Notes: a model not told the origin generated them from the sequence alone. A DNA stretch of 36,539 bases from Nitrosospira multiformis (GCF_003050865.1 NZ_QAOK01000032.1:1-36539), one strand, 5' to 3'; shown: positions 8,857 through 17,989, counted from the stretch's first letter. Program-made: numbers and translations.

Positions 8857-9543
8857 ATGAATACTCCAGGGACTGTAAAAATAATGCTGGTCGAAGATCA
8901 TCCTCTGTATCGTGACGCACTGCGAAATCTGCTCCAGACGGACCGGGATTTCTTGGTCGTGAAGGAGGTAGCGACTGCAAACGCGGCCCTCCAATACGCA
9001 AAACTCACCGATATCGACGTGATGCTGATCGATATAGGACTGCCCCAGGGAGTTGAGGGATTGGAGCTTGTGGACAATTTAAGTAAATTCCCTCGTAAGC
9101 CCGCTATGCTCATAATCAGCACACATAAGAAGCGGGAATACATCGAGCGGGCAAAAAGCTCTGGCGCGCAGGGTTATATTTCAAAGGATGAAGCTGCTGA
9201 GCAGATATTACATGCAGTTGACGAGGTCGCGGCAGGCCGGCAGATTTGGGTCGGCGATAAAATTGAGCCAATGCATCAGCGGCCACCTACGCCCAGGGAA
9301 ATGTGTGTCCTCAAATATATTGCACAGGACCTGACGACCAAAGAGATTGCCAGAAAACTGGATGTGAAGGTTCGAACGGTGGAGGCGTACAGGCTTAACA
9401 TCCGCGACAGATTCGGGATTAAGACCGCTGTCGAGCTTTACAAATTCGCGATGAAATGCATGGAGCTCTATGGCGTTCCCGAATGCGTTGAAGCTGAAAA
9501 GTATGAAACGGGAAAGAGGCAAATTCTTTCCGTGGCAGAGTAA
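8857..9543 (+). CDS. NarL/FixJ-type response regulator
   Basis: A 228-residue two-domain regulator. The receiver (1-125) has the acidic pocket LVEDH, phospho-acceptor Asp59 in LIDIGLP and the conserved Lys in YISKDEA. The LuxR-type helix-turn-helix (about 145-205) reads TPREMCVLKYIAQ, TTKEIARKLDVKVRTVEAY. It sits directly after the Cache kinase at 7506, with AAAGGGA before the ATG, so the two form a cognate pair. The likely targets are its own operon and the divergent cstA-ybdD, through the TACCAGA repeats. The roughly 25-residue tail past the HTH is a little longer than usual and has no known motif. Confidence 0.9.
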   Translation: MNTPGTVKIMLVEDHPLYRDALRNLLQTDRDFLVVKEVATANAALQYAKLTDIDVMLIDIGLPQGVEGLELVDNLSKFPRKPAMLIISTHKKREYIERAKSSGAQGYISKDEAAEQILHAVDEVAAGRQIWVGDKIEPMHQRPPTPREMCVLKYIAQDLTTKEIARKLDVKVRTVEAYRLNIRDRFGIKTAVELYKFAMKCMELYGVPECVEAEKYETGKRQILSVAE

Positions 9544-9658
9544 CCCACCACCTGCTCCATCTCATTGATGCCAGTGGCTGCACTGGAATGACCGCCGAAG
9601 TGCCGAGGTCCCTCTTTACCCTAGCCGGGAATATGGGACACGCAGTGTGCGCGTAACG

Positions 9659-10225
9659 CTAGCGGAATGGACGACTCAGAAAAGGGGAACCGGCAAGTCC
9701 GAAGCGCCAGGGGACATCCTTTGCTTTGGAAATCCCTATACGCGGACCTGTTACAACTGGAACAGGATCAGAGGAAGGGGTAAGCTGAAATGGAGGAGTA
9801 TCGATCGGCATTCCGCTATGCTCGTGTGTGATGCCCAGCGCCTGACATACCCGGCCAGGGCCGGAACAGAGAAGCCTCTCATCGCTCAGCCCTCGCCGCT
9901 TACGCATGATATCCAGCCCGGCAAGTGGTTCGATCGCGCGAATCAATACGCCAGCTCCATGTCCCGCGGGACGGCAGACAAAATTCAGGCACCAGTGAAT
10001 GCCGTACGAGCGGTAGATGTAGGCATGGCAGGGAGGGCCGAACATCACCTGATTACGCCTGGTAGGACCCGAAAAGCTGTGCGAGGCAGGATCATCATGG
10101 TCATAAGCTTCTGTCTCTACGATCCGACCGCCAACTCCGTTTATAAGCAAGGTGGCGCCTATGAGGGAGCGCGCAACGTCAACGGAAGAAGCTGAAAAAT
10201 CGATAGGTGGTTGAATCATGCTCAT
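9659..10225 (-). CDS. AAG/MPG-family 3-methyladenine DNA glycosylase
   Basis: A monofunctional base-excision repair enzyme that removes alkylated purines and, in homologues, hypoxanthine. The 188-residue length is typical of bacterial AAG proteins. Recognisable are LARSLIGA-like [10 protein letters not shown], the catalytic [18 protein letters not shown] segment (Glu39 and Tyr41 correspond to the human AAG Glu125/Tyr127 pair), the [19 protein letters not shown] strand region, the [11 protein letters not shown] loop and the C-terminal [16 protein letters not shown]. Two in-frame ATGs lie close together (MSMIQ); the first is used, and neither has a strong Shine-Dalgarno sequence. It converges with the response-regulator operon and stands alone on its strand. 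Many DNA-repair genes occur in this window. Confidence 0.9.
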   Translation of the reverse strand: MSMIQPPIDFSASSVDVARSLIGATLLINGVGGRIVETEAYDHDDPASHSFSGPTRRNQVMFGPPCHAYIYRSYGIHWCLNFVCRPAGHGAGVLIRAIEPLAGLDIMRKRRGLSDERLLCSGPGRVCQALGITHEHSGMPIDTPPFQLTPSSDPVPVVTGPRIGISKAKDVPWRFGLAGSPFLSRPFR

Positions 10226-10395
10226 GGCGCAGATTTTATACAGGGCGCCTCAAAAAACCAACTGCCTGCTTCTTGCAGTGACTTGCTCTGCCGGGCCTTA
10301 CCCTAATGGCTATTTGCTGCTTCATTCAATAAGCGGATAGGATATTTGTCCTGCCAGGTTTTTGGTGGAGCTTTTGAAGGTTAAACTTAAGCTGA

Positions 10396-11331
10396 ATGTT
10401 GATTGACGAAACCTCGAGAAGGAAAGCGGAGGGGGAAATATCAGCGCCCGTGCTCATGATTGCCGCAACCTTGCTTTTTGCCACCATGAGCATGTGTGTC
10501 AAGCTTGCTTCGGCAGAGTATGGTACGGGTGAAATGGTGTTTTATCGAGGCCTCGTTGGAGCCGTGATCGTGTTTACACTGGCGCGAAGGCGGGGCGTCA
10601 CGCTTCGCACCTCCGTTCCGGCGTTGCACTTCTGGCGAAGTCTGACGGGTGTGTGCGCACTTGGGCTCTGGTTTTACGCCATAGAAGCACTGCCACTTTC
10701 TGCCGCTGTAACACTGAATTACACGGCTCCTATCTGGATGGCTGTCCTGCTCATCGGCGGCTCAGTTTTTCGGAAGCAGGGGCGAGCCGATGCGCGTCTG
10801 ATCGGTCCAATTTTTGCCGGGTTCGCTGGCGCCATCTGTATTCTTCGGCCTGCGATCCAGAATGATCAGACATGGGGTGGTTTCGTAGGCCTGCTCTCCG
10901 GCCTGCTCACCGCAATGGCATACCTCCATGTGGCTGCACTCGGCAGAGCAGGTGAGCCGGATACACGCGTTGTATTTTTTTTCTCCATTGCCAGCATGGG
11001 AGGGGGAGCCCTGGTAACATTCCTTGCAGGTGGATGGCACGCTCACACGCTGCATGGCCTGGGATTGCTGCTGGCCATGGGGTTGCTTGCGACATTGGCC
11101 CAGTTACTGCTTACCCGCGCCTATGCGATCGGAAAACTGCTTGTCAATGGCAGCCTTCAATACCTCGGCATTGCCTGGTCCTACCTGTATGGAGTATTGC
11201 TATTCGGGGACCGGATTACCGGCGTAGCACTGCTCGGGATGGGACTGATCGCGCTGGCGGGAATTGCGGCCACAGCGTTACGTGAACCTCTTGCTTCTCC
11301 TGGCGAAATGGAAGCGCCAGAAGGGCTTTGA
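10396..11331 (+). CDS. EamA-family (drug/metabolite) permease
   Basis: A 311-residue integral membrane protein with about ten hydrophobic helices arranged as two EamA repeats. The first includes MIAATLLFATMSMCVKL, YRGLVGAVIVF and LPLSAAVTLNYTAPIWMAVLL; the second LGRAGEPDTRVVFFFSIAS through to LQYLGIAWSYLYGVLLFGD. The charged N- and C-terminal tails are cytoplasmic in this family. Members export metabolites, amino acids or nucleobase-like compounds across the inner membrane; the substrate cannot be told from sequence. GAAGG lies upstream of the ATG at a rather long spacing. The gene stands alone, and the converging gene ends 130 bases downstream past a strong hairpin. Confidence 0.85.
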   Translation: MLIDETSRRKAEGEISAPVLMIAATLLFATMSMCVKLASAEYGTGEMVFYRGLVGAVIVFTLARRRGVTLRTSVPALHFWRSLTGVCALGLWFYAIEALPLSAAVTLNYTAPIWMAVLLIGGSVFRKQGRADARLIGPIFAGFAGAICILRPAIQNDQTWGGFVGLLSGLLTAMAYLHVAALGRAGEPDTRVVFFFSIASMGGGALVTFLAGGWHAHTLHGLGLLLAMGLLATLAQLLLTRAYAIGKLLVNGSLQYLGIAWSYLYGVLLFGDRITGVALLGMGLIALAGIAATALREPLASPGEMEAPEGL

Positions 11332-11420
11332 AACGGACGTTGAAAGGGATTCCGGGATTCTGAAGGGCAGGCAGAGGCATGGAAGGGTAGGTACTGCAAG
11401 GATGGGGCTGAAAGGAAGAG

Positions 11421-11451
11421 TTGCCGCGGTAAACGTTCAATACCGCGGCAA
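11421..11451 (-). terminator. Hairpin between convergent genes
   Basis: TTGCCGCGGTA (11421-11431) and TACCGCGGCAA (11441-11451) form a perfect 11-bp GC-rich stem with a 9-base loop between two converging genes. On the minus strand it is followed by a pyrimidine-rich CTCTTCCTTTC stretch. It may stop transcription from both sides; there is no ideal uninterrupted T-run. Confidence 0.55.
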
Positions 11452-11461
11452 CATTCCTCGA

Positions 11462-11842
11462 TCAGTTCGGTCCGATCGGTCCACCTTGTTCATACTTCGG
11501 ATCCTTTATGGGTCTTCCCTCTTTGTCCACGGGGAAGTTCGGGACATGACCTTCCGGACTGGGTGAGCGCGGATCTTTGGCGCGGTCAACTCTTTTCTCC
11601 TGGTCTACATAACCTGAATCCATAGGTTCTTCAAGAGTGTCGTATGGAGTCGGCTCTCCGCCAGGTCCTTTTTGAGAACCTTGTCCGGTGTAGCCACTTT
11701 GCCCCCCGGAACTTCCTTGGCCGGAACTCGCCCCGCCGCCGTATTGGGCATACGCCACACCTGCAATGCTGAAAACTGCTGCACCCGTCAGCGCCAATAT
11801 CGACGCCAGTCCCCGGTTAATTGATGTCGAAGATGATTTCAT
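11462..11842 (-). CDS. Small exported Gly/Pro-rich protein of unknown function
   Basis: A 126-residue protein starting MKSSSTSINRGLASILALTG, with a Sec signal peptide cleaved near AYA-QYGG. The mature part begins with a Gly/Ser/Gln-rich flexible stretch (GGGASSGQGSSGGQSGYTGQ) and continues with a charged Asp/Glu/Lys/Pro segment ending KYEQGGPIGPN. No enzyme motif or family is recognised. A longer in-frame reading would begin at 12046, but its extra 68 residues look non-coding. AAGGA sits just ahead of the internal ATG at 11842, so that start is chosen. It is probably a periplasmic or surface protein. Confidence 0.7.
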   Translation of the reverse strand: MKSSSTSINRGLASILALTGAAVFSIAGVAYAQYGGGASSGQGSSGGQSGYTGQGSQKGPGGEPTPYDTLEEPMDSGYVDQEKRVDRAKDPRSPSPEGHVPNFPVDKEGRPIKDPKYEQGGPIGPN

Positions 11843-12217
11843 GGTTATTCCTTCTTGTCGATCCAGCGATATTGCTGTGTCTGAAAGATTACGTAGAGCG
11901 CACGGGCGGGTCAGTGCGGTAACACACGAAGCTGTCCTTTGGGGTGCAATCCAGTCCCGGCCGGATCGTAACTGGAGGGGGACATGGCGGGAATCGGCGG
12001 GGCTGAAAATTACATCGCCTGCTTCTCCCCAGAAGGTATTCAACAAGCCGGAATGATGCCGAATTTCTCATGGTCATTCTCTTGTTAAAGTAGCAAAATT
12101 GCGGTAATTCAATGATAAGGTCTTCTTCTTAATTATTCAGTACGTTATCACGCGCATACTGATAGGTGCGGCTGGGCCGACTCCAGGCTTATCCATGCCA
12201 TTACGGTTTTCAGCCCG
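11843..12217. other. Intergenic region upstream of the Gly-rich protein and the porin
   Basis: No gene is supported. It should contain promoters for the divergent genes at 11842 and about 12200. The stretch 12060-12150 is AT-rich. An ATG at 12195 opens only a nine-codon frame that stops at 12219-12221, next to the assumed porin start. Confidence 0.4.
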
Positions 12218-13507
12218 TTGACAGCAAATACCGTTCCTCAATATTGCCTTTTGATTGTCCTGATGAGCGCTCCTCCTGCCTGGGCGCAAGCGCTTATTCT
12301 CGATACAACGGATAGTCCTAAAATCAAAAGTCAGAATGGCAATTTTGAAATGGTTTTCGGCGCGCGGACTCATCTCGATGTACATGCCTTCGATAACGAT
12401 AAAGCCCATTCCTCCTATCCACCGTTCGGGAGCCAGATACCCGGCAGCTTTCCCGATAGCGGGTTTAACTTCCGGCGGGGGTATACGGACGTAACAGGCA
12501 AAATCTATGATCTGGGTTTCAAATTCCAGAACGACTTTGCCGCTGGCACTTTTCCCGGCAGTCTGCGGGAGGTCTGGGTTTCAGCAAAGCTTGGCCCGGG
12601 TCTGTTGACCGTCGGCCAGTTCAAGGCTTATCGTGGTATGGAGGAATTGACAAGCTCAAATGAAGTTACCATGATGGAGCGTCCTTCGACTTCATCTACC
12701 GGCATTTACAGCGGACGGCAATGGCTGATGGGAGTGGGTTACAAAGGAATCTTCCGCGAGCAGATCGGTTACGCTGCGGATATCATGAGTTTGACGCACG
12801 CCGGTATGCCTATTTCAGGCGCGAGCTATGGAGGGCGCTTATTCTGGGTACCATTTGCGAACGAAGGTAACATTCTTCACTTCGGATTCTCCTATAGTAT
12901 GGATACCTCCAGTAGCGAATCCCTTGCAGCAAAGTTTGTGGATATTTACGGCGGTCGTCGCGGAATTACTAAATCTCTCGGGGTTGCTGGCAAAAGTTCG
13001 GCTTTAGCCGGCCATAGCAGCCAATCGACCTTTGCCCTCGAAACCGCGTGTGCGCTTGGGCCGGTGACCTTGCAGGGAGAGTACGTAAATTCGACGCTCG
13101 ACGATACGCATCTTGTATCAGGCAAGCAAAAAAATTCGACGATACAATCCTATTACGTGCAGGGGAGCTGGTTTGTGACGGGCGAGAGAACCGTTTACCG
13201 GAAAGAGCGCGGGGCTTTGGGCAAACCAAAGCCCAGAGGAGAATGGGGGGCTCTCGAACTTGCCGTACGCTACGATTTCGCTGAAAACATGGCTCAGAGC
13301 CTGATCGCTGACCCCTGCGGTACCGGAACCTCAAAATGCCAGGTAGAGGTCATTACATTGGGCGCTAACTGGTATGTTCGCAAGGGTCTGCGTTTCATGC
13401 TCAATTATTATCTGACGAAAGCCTCGATCGGGAACAGCGGTCCGGGCACCCCCAACCGGGAGGACAGTCCAGCCGTACTTTCATTTCGTACTCAGTTGAG
13501 TTTTTGA
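12218..13507 (+). CDS. Phosphate-selective porin (OprO/OprP-like)
   Basis: A 429-residue outer-membrane barrel protein of the Porin_O_P type. Supporting segments are the FNFRRGYTDVTGKIYDLGFKF strand pair, LREVWVSAKLGPGLLTVGQFK, TMMERPSTSSTG and SGRQWLMGVGYKG, and a C-terminal strand ending in Phe (FRTQLSF), the signal for BAM insertion. These porins let anions such as phosphate, pyrophosphate or other small solutes through. A hydrophobic leader ends near AWA-QAL. The only usable in-frame start is TTG at 12218, which leaves the signal peptide without positive residues. An ATG at 12195 would supply MPLRFSAR but is one base out of register, so a frameshift at the 5' end is possible. The gene stands alone. 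Confidence 0.8.
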   Translation: MTANTVPQYCLLIVLMSAPPAWAQALILDTTDSPKIKSQNGNFEMVFGARTHLDVHAFDNDKAHSSYPPFGSQIPGSFPDSGFNFRRGYTDVTGKIYDLGFKFQNDFAAGTFPGSLREVWVSAKLGPGLLTVGQFKAYRGMEELTSSNEVTMMERPSTSSTGIYSGRQWLMGVGYKGIFREQIGYAADIMSLTHAGMPISGASYGGRLFWVPFANEGNILHFGFSYSMDTSSSESLAAKFVDIYGGRRGITKSLGVAGKSSALAGHSSQSTFALETACALGPVTLQGEYVNSTLDDTHLVSGKQKNSTIQSYYVQGSWFVTGERTVYRKERGALGKPKPRGEWGALELAVRYDFAENMAQSLIADPCGTGTSKCQVEVITLGANWYVRKGLRFMLNYYLTKASIGNSGPGTPNREDSPAVLSFRTQLSF

Positions 13508-13659
13508 CGCAGAAGTTTTGAGTGGGGATGCGCGGCCTCGAACGAGCATGCTGCCTGAATCCTGTCCATCTTCATATGGTCTGTCCGGAGGATGAATTGT
13601 CTATTTTCCTTGCCCGCCTCGCTGAAGCGCTATAAGGAAAGCCTACCGCTATAAGGGGC

Positions 13660-14226
13660 CTACATGCGCTCGATATATTCACCGCTATCGGTATTGACCT
13701 TGATTCTTTCCCCCTGCAGGACGAACGGCGGGACCATGACGACCAGCCCGGTCTCCAGCGTGGCGGGCTTGTAGGAACTGGTCGCGGTGGCGCCTTTCAG
13801 GTTGGGCTCGGTATCGGTGATGGTGAGCACCACACTGGCAGGAAGTTGCACGCCGATTGCCCGATCGTTGTGGAAATTGACCTGGATATCCGTATTCGGC
13901 AGCAGATATTCATACTGGCCTTCGAGGAAATCACGCGACAGGCTCAATTGCTCATAGTTTTCCTTATCCATGAAGATATAATTGTCGCCCTCCTGATAGA
14001 GAAAGGTCATTTCCCGCGGCTCGACGAAAGCACGTTCCACCTTGTCTTCGGTGCGGATGCGCTGGTTGGTCTTTGTGCCTGCTTCGATATCTTTCATTTC
14101 CACCTGCATGAAGGCCCCGCCGCGGCCGCCAACATGGACGTGGTAACATTTCAGTACGCGCCAGATTCGCTTGTCCCATTCAATCAGATTGCCGACGCGA
14201 ATTTCGGTAGCAAGAACTTTAGCCAT
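13660..14226 (-). CDS. efp: Elongation factor P with arginine at the modification site
   Basis: A 188-residue, three-domain factor that binds between the ribosomal P and E sites and relieves stalling at polyproline stretches. The N-terminal KOW-like domain, the central OB domain (EGDNYIFMDKENYEQLSLSRDFLEGQ) and the C-terminal domain with KPATLETGLVVMVPPFV and GERIKVNTDSGEYIER are all present. The tip of the domain-I loop reads HVGGRGGAF, so Arg35 occupies the place of the modified Lys34 of E. coli EF-P. That suggests arginine-rhamnosylation (EarP type) or an unmodified factor, and no earP gene lies beside it. The start is only 19 bp from the divergent glycosylase gene, so the promoters must overlap coding DNA. 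A Shine-Dalgarno sequence is not evident. Confidence 0.95.
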   Translation of the reverse strand: MAKVLATEIRVGNLIEWDKRIWRVLKCYHVHVGGRGGAFMQVEMKDIEAGTKTNQRIRTEDKVERAFVEPREMTFLYQEGDNYIFMDKENYEQLSLSRDFLEGQYEYLLPNTDIQVNFHNDRAIGVQLPASVVLTITDTEPNLKGATATSSYKPATLETGLVVMVPPFVLQGERIKVNTDSGEYIERM

Positions 14227-14245
14227 ATTTTTTTGGTGAATTCGT

Positions 14246-15001
14246 TTGAATCAAGAAGCGCGCATCTTACTACAAAAAACTGATGATAATTCTGCCCCGG
14301 TTGAGTTTTCGGCAGATTGCCGCCGTTGCCCCCGGTTGGCCGGATTTCTGGATGAGGTAAAAGCGCGCCACCCCGATTATCATGCCCGGCCGGTGCCTGC
14401 TTTTGGCGATCCCAGGCCCAGGCTTCTGATCATCGGGCTGGCGCCGGGAATGCACGGCGCGAACCGGACGGGCAGGCCTTTTACAGGCGATTTTGCGGGC
14501 GTTCTCCTGTATGGAACACTTTTCAAGTTCGGTTTTGCCAACCATGAAGGGTCTGCTTCCATCAATGACAACCTGGAACTGATGCAATGCCGCATCACTA
14601 ATGCCGTCAAATGTCTTCCGCCGGAGAACAAACCGGAGGCAAGCGAGATCAGGCAGTGCAACAGGTATCTCGCACATGAGATTTCAGCCTTTGCTGAAGG
14701 AGGCGGTAGCGCGCTGCTGGCTCTTGGCGCGGTTGCTCATCAGGCTGTGCTGATGGGATTGGGACTCAAGCCGAAGTCCCATGCCTTCCGTCATGGTGCC
14801 GTTCATGTGCTTGCTGGAAACTGCGGGCCTGATGACTCGAAACGCAACGGGTTGACGCTATATGACAGCTATCATTGCAGCCGTTACAATACCCAGACTC
14901 ATCGCCTGACGACAGAAATGTTCGAAGGAGTGTTTGCAAAAATCCGCTCTGACCTGGCTTTACAGCAGGCACAGGCATCGCAGCCGAAACCTGGAGATTA
15001 A
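14246..15001 (+). CDS. Family 5 uracil-DNA glycosylase (UDGb type)
   Basis: A 251-residue base-excision repair enzyme that removes uracil and other deaminated bases. The first signature, LIIGLAPGMHGANRTGRPFTGD, is that of UDGb (family 5) rather than family 4. CRRCPRL near the N-terminus and later cysteines (QCRITNAVKC) fit the iron-sulphur cluster of this class. The second motif reads DSYHCSRYNTQT, with His-Cys-Ser where family 5 usually has His-Pro-Ser. The start is TTG at 14246, supported by GGTGA six bases upstream; an in-frame stop lies just before. It heads a compact run: the tautomerase gene starts 2 bases after its stop and uvrC soon after that. Confidence 0.88.
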   Translation: MNQEARILLQKTDDNSAPVEFSADCRRCPRLAGFLDEVKARHPDYHARPVPAFGDPRPRLLIIGLAPGMHGANRTGRPFTGDFAGVLLYGTLFKFGFANHEGSASINDNLELMQCRITNAVKCLPPENKPEASEIRQCNRYLAHEISAFAEGGGSALLALGAVAHQAVLMGLGLKPKSHAFRHGAVHVLAGNCGPDDSKRNGLTLYDSYHCSRYNTQTHRLTTEMFEGVFAKIRSDLALQQAQASQPKPGD

Positions 15002-15003
15002 CC

Positions 15004-15192
15004 ATGCCCTACGTCAATATCCGTATTGCCGGCTCGCTCAGTCGCGAGCAGAAGAAACAGATCGCTCAGGAAATAACCGATACGCTGGAGCGCATCGCGC
15101 ATAAGCCCAAATCCTATACTTATATCGCTTTCGATGAAATGCCCCATGAAAACTGGGCCATCGCAGGCAGCCTGCTGGGTGAGGAGGACTGA
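15004..15192 (+). CDS. 4-oxalocrotonate tautomerase-family small enzyme
   Basis: A 62-residue protein starting [10 protein letters not shown]. Removal of Met exposes the catalytic N-terminal proline of the tautomerase superfamily. The middle [22 protein letters not shown] helix and the [18 protein letters not shown] strand match the 4-OT fold and length. The enzyme probably forms hexamers and shifts double bonds in keto/enol acids; its natural substrate is unknown. GGAG overlaps the end of the preceding glycosylase gene, with 2 bases between stop and start, so the genes are translationally close. uvrC begins 5 bases later. Its metabolic link to DNA repair is not evident and may be just operon packing. 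Confidence 0.88.
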   Translation: MPYVNIRIAGSLSREQKKQIAQEITDTLERIAHKPKSYTYIAFDEMPHENWAIAGSLLGEED

Positions 15193-15197
15193 TCGCC

Positions 15198-17018
15198 TTG
15201 CAGGCAGAACCGGTTTTCGATGCCAGGGCGTTTTGCGCCGGCCTTCCATCCCAGCCTGGAGTCTATCGCATGATGAACCCAGCCGGGCAGGTGATTTATG
15301 TCGGCAAGGCGATTGACCTCAAGAAACGTGTTTCTTCCTATTTTCAGAAGAATGGCCTGGGTCCCCGCACGCAACTCATGGTTTCCCAGATTGCGGGAGT
15401 CGAAACCACCGTTACGCGATCTGAAGCAGAGGCGCTGTTACTCGAAAACAATTTAATAAAAAGCTTAAATCCTCGCTATAACATACTTTTCAGGGACGAT
15501 AAATCTTATCCCTATGTGGTCTTGAGCGGACACAGGTTTCCCCGGCTTGGCTTTCACCGTGGCCCGCTCGACAAGAAACACCGCTATTTTGGTCCCTTCC
15601 CCGATGCGAGAATGGTGCGGGAGAGCATCCAGCTGCTGCAAAAGATATTCCGCATCCGTACTTGCGAAGACAGTGTTTTCAGCAATCGCACGCGTCCCTG
15701 TCTGCTCTACCAGATCAAACGCTGTAGCGGACCCTGCGTCGATCTGGTCAGTGAAGAAGCCTACGCGGAAGACGCAAGGGATGCAGAACTTTTTCTGCAC
15801 GGCAAGCAAACGGAGGTTTTGAAAAGTATTACCAGAAAAATGCATGAGGCCGCCGATGAACAGGAATACGAGCAAGCGGCGTTGTTTCGCGATCAGATCC
15901 AATCCCTGCGAAAGATCTGCGAAAAGCAATTCGTGGATAGCGGGCGAGCGCTGGATGCCGATATCGTTGCCTGCGTGGCAGAGAATAACGGTGGCGGTCG
16001 GGTGTGCGTCAACCTTGCGATGGTCAGAGGAGGGCGTCACCTCGGGGACAAGAGTTTTTTTCCGCAAAATGCAGAAGGATATGATCTCGCTGCGATAGTG
16101 GAAGCTTTCCTGACCCAGCACTACCTCAATCGCAGCGTTCCGGATATGATCATCGTGGGAGAGAAAATTCCGCGGGAATCACTCCAGGCTCTGCTCACGC
16201 AGCAGGCTGGCCATAAGGTGAGCATCAATGTGAACCCGATAGGCAGCAGGCGCGTGTGGCTGGATATGGCGGCAGAAAATGCCACCCTTGCGCTGGAACA
16301 AATGCTGGGCCGCCAGGCAAGCCAGGAGGAGCGGCTGCAAGCTTTGCAGCAGGCTCTGGATATGACCGGGTTGAGCCGGATTGAATGTTTCGATATCAGT
16401 CATACAATGGGTGAAGCCACCGTTGCCTCCTGCGTGGTTTATGACAACTTCGCCATGCGCAACAGCGAGTACCGTCGCTACAATATTACTGGTATCACGC
16501 CGGGAGACGATTATGCCGCCATGCGTGACGTGCTCTCGCGGCGCTACCATAAAATTGCTGAAGGCGAGGGCAATCTACCCGATCTGATCCTGATCGACGG
16601 GGGAAGAGGGCAGATCAACGCTGCTCACGAGGTTATGGTAGAGTTGGGGTTGAGCGATGCGAACCTGGTAGGCGTGGCAAAAGGCGAGGAGCGCAAGCCG
16701 GGGCTGGAGCAATTGATTTTCCCGGAGGTGGAAAAACCATTACAATTGTCAAAGGATCATCCTGGATTGCATCTCATCCAGCAGATTCGGGATGAAGCGC
16801 ATCGCTTTGCAATTTACGGTCATCGCGCAAAACTCGGCAAGTCCCGCATTCGTTCAAGCCTGGAGCAGATCGCCGGTGTTGGCGCCAAACGCCGGCAAAG
16901 CCTGCTGGCAAGGTTTGGGGGGCTGAAAGGCGTGCGCACCGCGAGCATCGAAGAATTGCAGCAGGCTGACGGTATCAGTCGCGCGCTGGCAGAGAAAATT
17001 TATAGGGAACTGCATTGA
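15198..17018 (+). CDS. uvrC: Excinuclease ABC subunit C
   Basis: UvrC makes both incisions in nucleotide-excision repair with UvrA/UvrB. The domains are in the right order over 606 residues: GIY-YIG nuclease ([24 protein letters not shown]), Cys-rich region ([16 protein letters not shown]), UVR/UvrB-binding helix ([21 protein letters not shown]), the RNase H-like C-terminal nuclease ([34 protein letters not shown]) and tandem helix-hairpin-helix ([23 protein letters not shown]). The start is TTG at 15198 with GGAGG about 10 bases upstream. It belongs to the UDGb-tautomerase-uvrC run and is followed by pgsA, a gene order also known from E. coli. Confidence 0.97.
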   Translation: MQAEPVFDARAFCAGLPSQPGVYRMMNPAGQVIYVGKAIDLKKRVSSYFQKNGLGPRTQLMVSQIAGVETTVTRSEAEALLLENNLIKSLNPRYNILFRDDKSYPYVVLSGHRFPRLGFHRGPLDKKHRYFGPFPDARMVRESIQLLQKIFRIRTCEDSVFSNRTRPCLLYQIKRCSGPCVDLVSEEAYAEDARDAELFLHGKQTEVLKSITRKMHEAADEQEYEQAALFRDQIQSLRKICEKQFVDSGRALDADIVACVAENNGGGRVCVNLAMVRGGRHLGDKSFFPQNAEGYDLAAIVEAFLTQHYLNRSVPDMIIVGEKIPRESLQALLTQQAGHKVSINVNPIGSRRVWLDMAAENATLALEQMLGRQASQEERLQALQQALDMTGLSRIECFDISHTMGEATVASCVVYDNFAMRNSEYRRYNITGITPGDDYAAMRDVLSRRYHKIAEGEGNLPDLILIDGGRGQINAAHEVMVELGLSDANLVGVAKGEERKPGLEQLIFPEVEKPLQLSKDHPGLHLIQQIRDEAHRFAIYGHRAKLGKSRIRSSLEQIAGVGAKRRQSLLARFGGLKGVRTASIEELQQADGISRALAEKIYRELH

Positions 17019-17099
17019 ATCTTACCGGGCCTGCAGGCTCAGTGGCCTGCAGTAGGACGCTTTCCGGATTCGTTTTTTAATGGCATATTCCCGACCCTT

Positions 17100-17672
17100 A
17101 TGCCTTTTAATCTGCCCAATGTTCTCACCTGGCTGCGCATCGTGGCGATTCCGCTGTTCGTGGGTATATTCTATTTTCCCTCGACCTGGTTATCGCACGC
17201 CGACCAGAACCTGATCGCAACCATTATCTTTACTGGCGCCGCCATTACCGACTGGCTAGACGGTTATCTTGCGCGCATACTGCGGCAAACCTCGGCCTTC
17301 GGTGCGTTCCTCGATCCCGTTGCTGACAAGCTCATGGTCGCTGCCGCACTCATCGTGCTGGTTTACCTGAGCAGGCTGGATGCGCTCATCGCTTTCATCA
17401 TCATAGGACGGGAGATCGCCATTTCGGCCTTGCGCGAATGGATGGCCCAGATCGGCAAAGGCAAGAGCGTGGCCGTTTCCTTTCTGGGGAAATTGAAAAC
17501 CGTGTCGCAAATGGCGGCCATTCCGCTACTGCTATATCACGAAAAAATAGGTGAAAGCTTCGATTCGCATGAGATAGGCACCTGGTTGATCTATCTTGCG
17601 GCAATACTGACACTGTGGTCGATGGCCTACTATCTCAAGATCGCGATTCCGCAGCTGGTGAAGCATGGCTGA
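17100..17672 (+). CDS. pgsA: CDP-diacylglycerol-glycerol-3-phosphate 3-phosphatidyltransferase
   Basis: A 190-residue inner-membrane enzyme that makes phosphatidylglycerol-phosphate, the first committed step to phosphatidylglycerol and cardiolipin. The CDP-alcohol phosphotransferase signature D-G-x2-A-R-x8-G-x3-D-x3-D is complete in DGYLARILRQTSAFGAFLDP plus VADK. The N-terminal LPNVLTWLRIVAIPLFVGIF and the several hydrophobic helices fit the family. It follows uvrC by about 80 bases, across a small CTGCAGGC/GCCTGCAG hairpin (17031-17052). The ribosome binding site is weak. tRNA-Gly and tRNA-Cys lie downstream, as in the E. coli pgsA-glyW-cysT-leuZ region. Confidence 0.96.
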   Translation: MPFNLPNVLTWLRIVAIPLFVGIFYFPSTWLSHADQNLIATIIFTGAAITDWLDGYLARILRQTSAFGAFLDPVADKLMVAAALIVLVYLSRLDALIAFIIIGREIAISALREWMAQIGKGKSVAVSFLGKLKTVSQMAAIPLLLYHEKIGESFDSHEIGTWLIYLAAILTLWSMAYYLKIAIPQLVKHG

Positions 17673-17706
17673 CCAAGCCGCGATAAAGGGAGGAAGGGAG
17701 GAGAAA

Positions 17707-17982
17707 ATGCAATCACTGTACAACCCGGATATATACCCCGACCAGGTTCGGGAAATGATATGCGAATCGGGAGAAACGGGAATCGGGATTGCCAACCGGT
17801 GGATGACAGGATGGCCGAAGAGAGTAGTGAAACTGCTGGTGGAGGATATGTACGAGGGCGCGTTTCAGTATCAGCTCTTGCAGGAACAGGATGTGATCGC
17901 AAGAGCATCAAACCTGAGCCATCTCGCGCCGATGGAAATTATCGTGATGTCGGGCCTGAACCCGGAGCCGCCAGAGGTGTAG
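17707..17982 (+). CDS. Small protein of unknown function after pgsA
   Basis: A 91-residue acidic protein beginning MQSLYNPDIYPDQVREMI and ending MSGLNPEPPEV. The centre, ETGIGIANRWMTGWPKRVVK, is conserved-looking, with two tryptophans, but I do not recognise a family. A longer reading starts at 17665 and overlaps the end of pgsA. The ATG at 17707 has a very strong GGGAGGAG four bases upstream, so it is chosen. There is no signal peptide or membrane segment. The good Shine-Dalgarno sequence and the position make it a likely real gene co-transcribed with pgsA. The 159-bp repeat starts 8 bases after its stop. Confidence 0.65.
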   Translation: MQSLYNPDIYPDQVREMICESGETGIGIANRWMTGWPKRVVKLLVEDMYEGAFQYQLLQEQDVIARASNLSHLAPMEIIVMSGLNPEPPEV

Positions 17983-17989
17983 GATGCTT

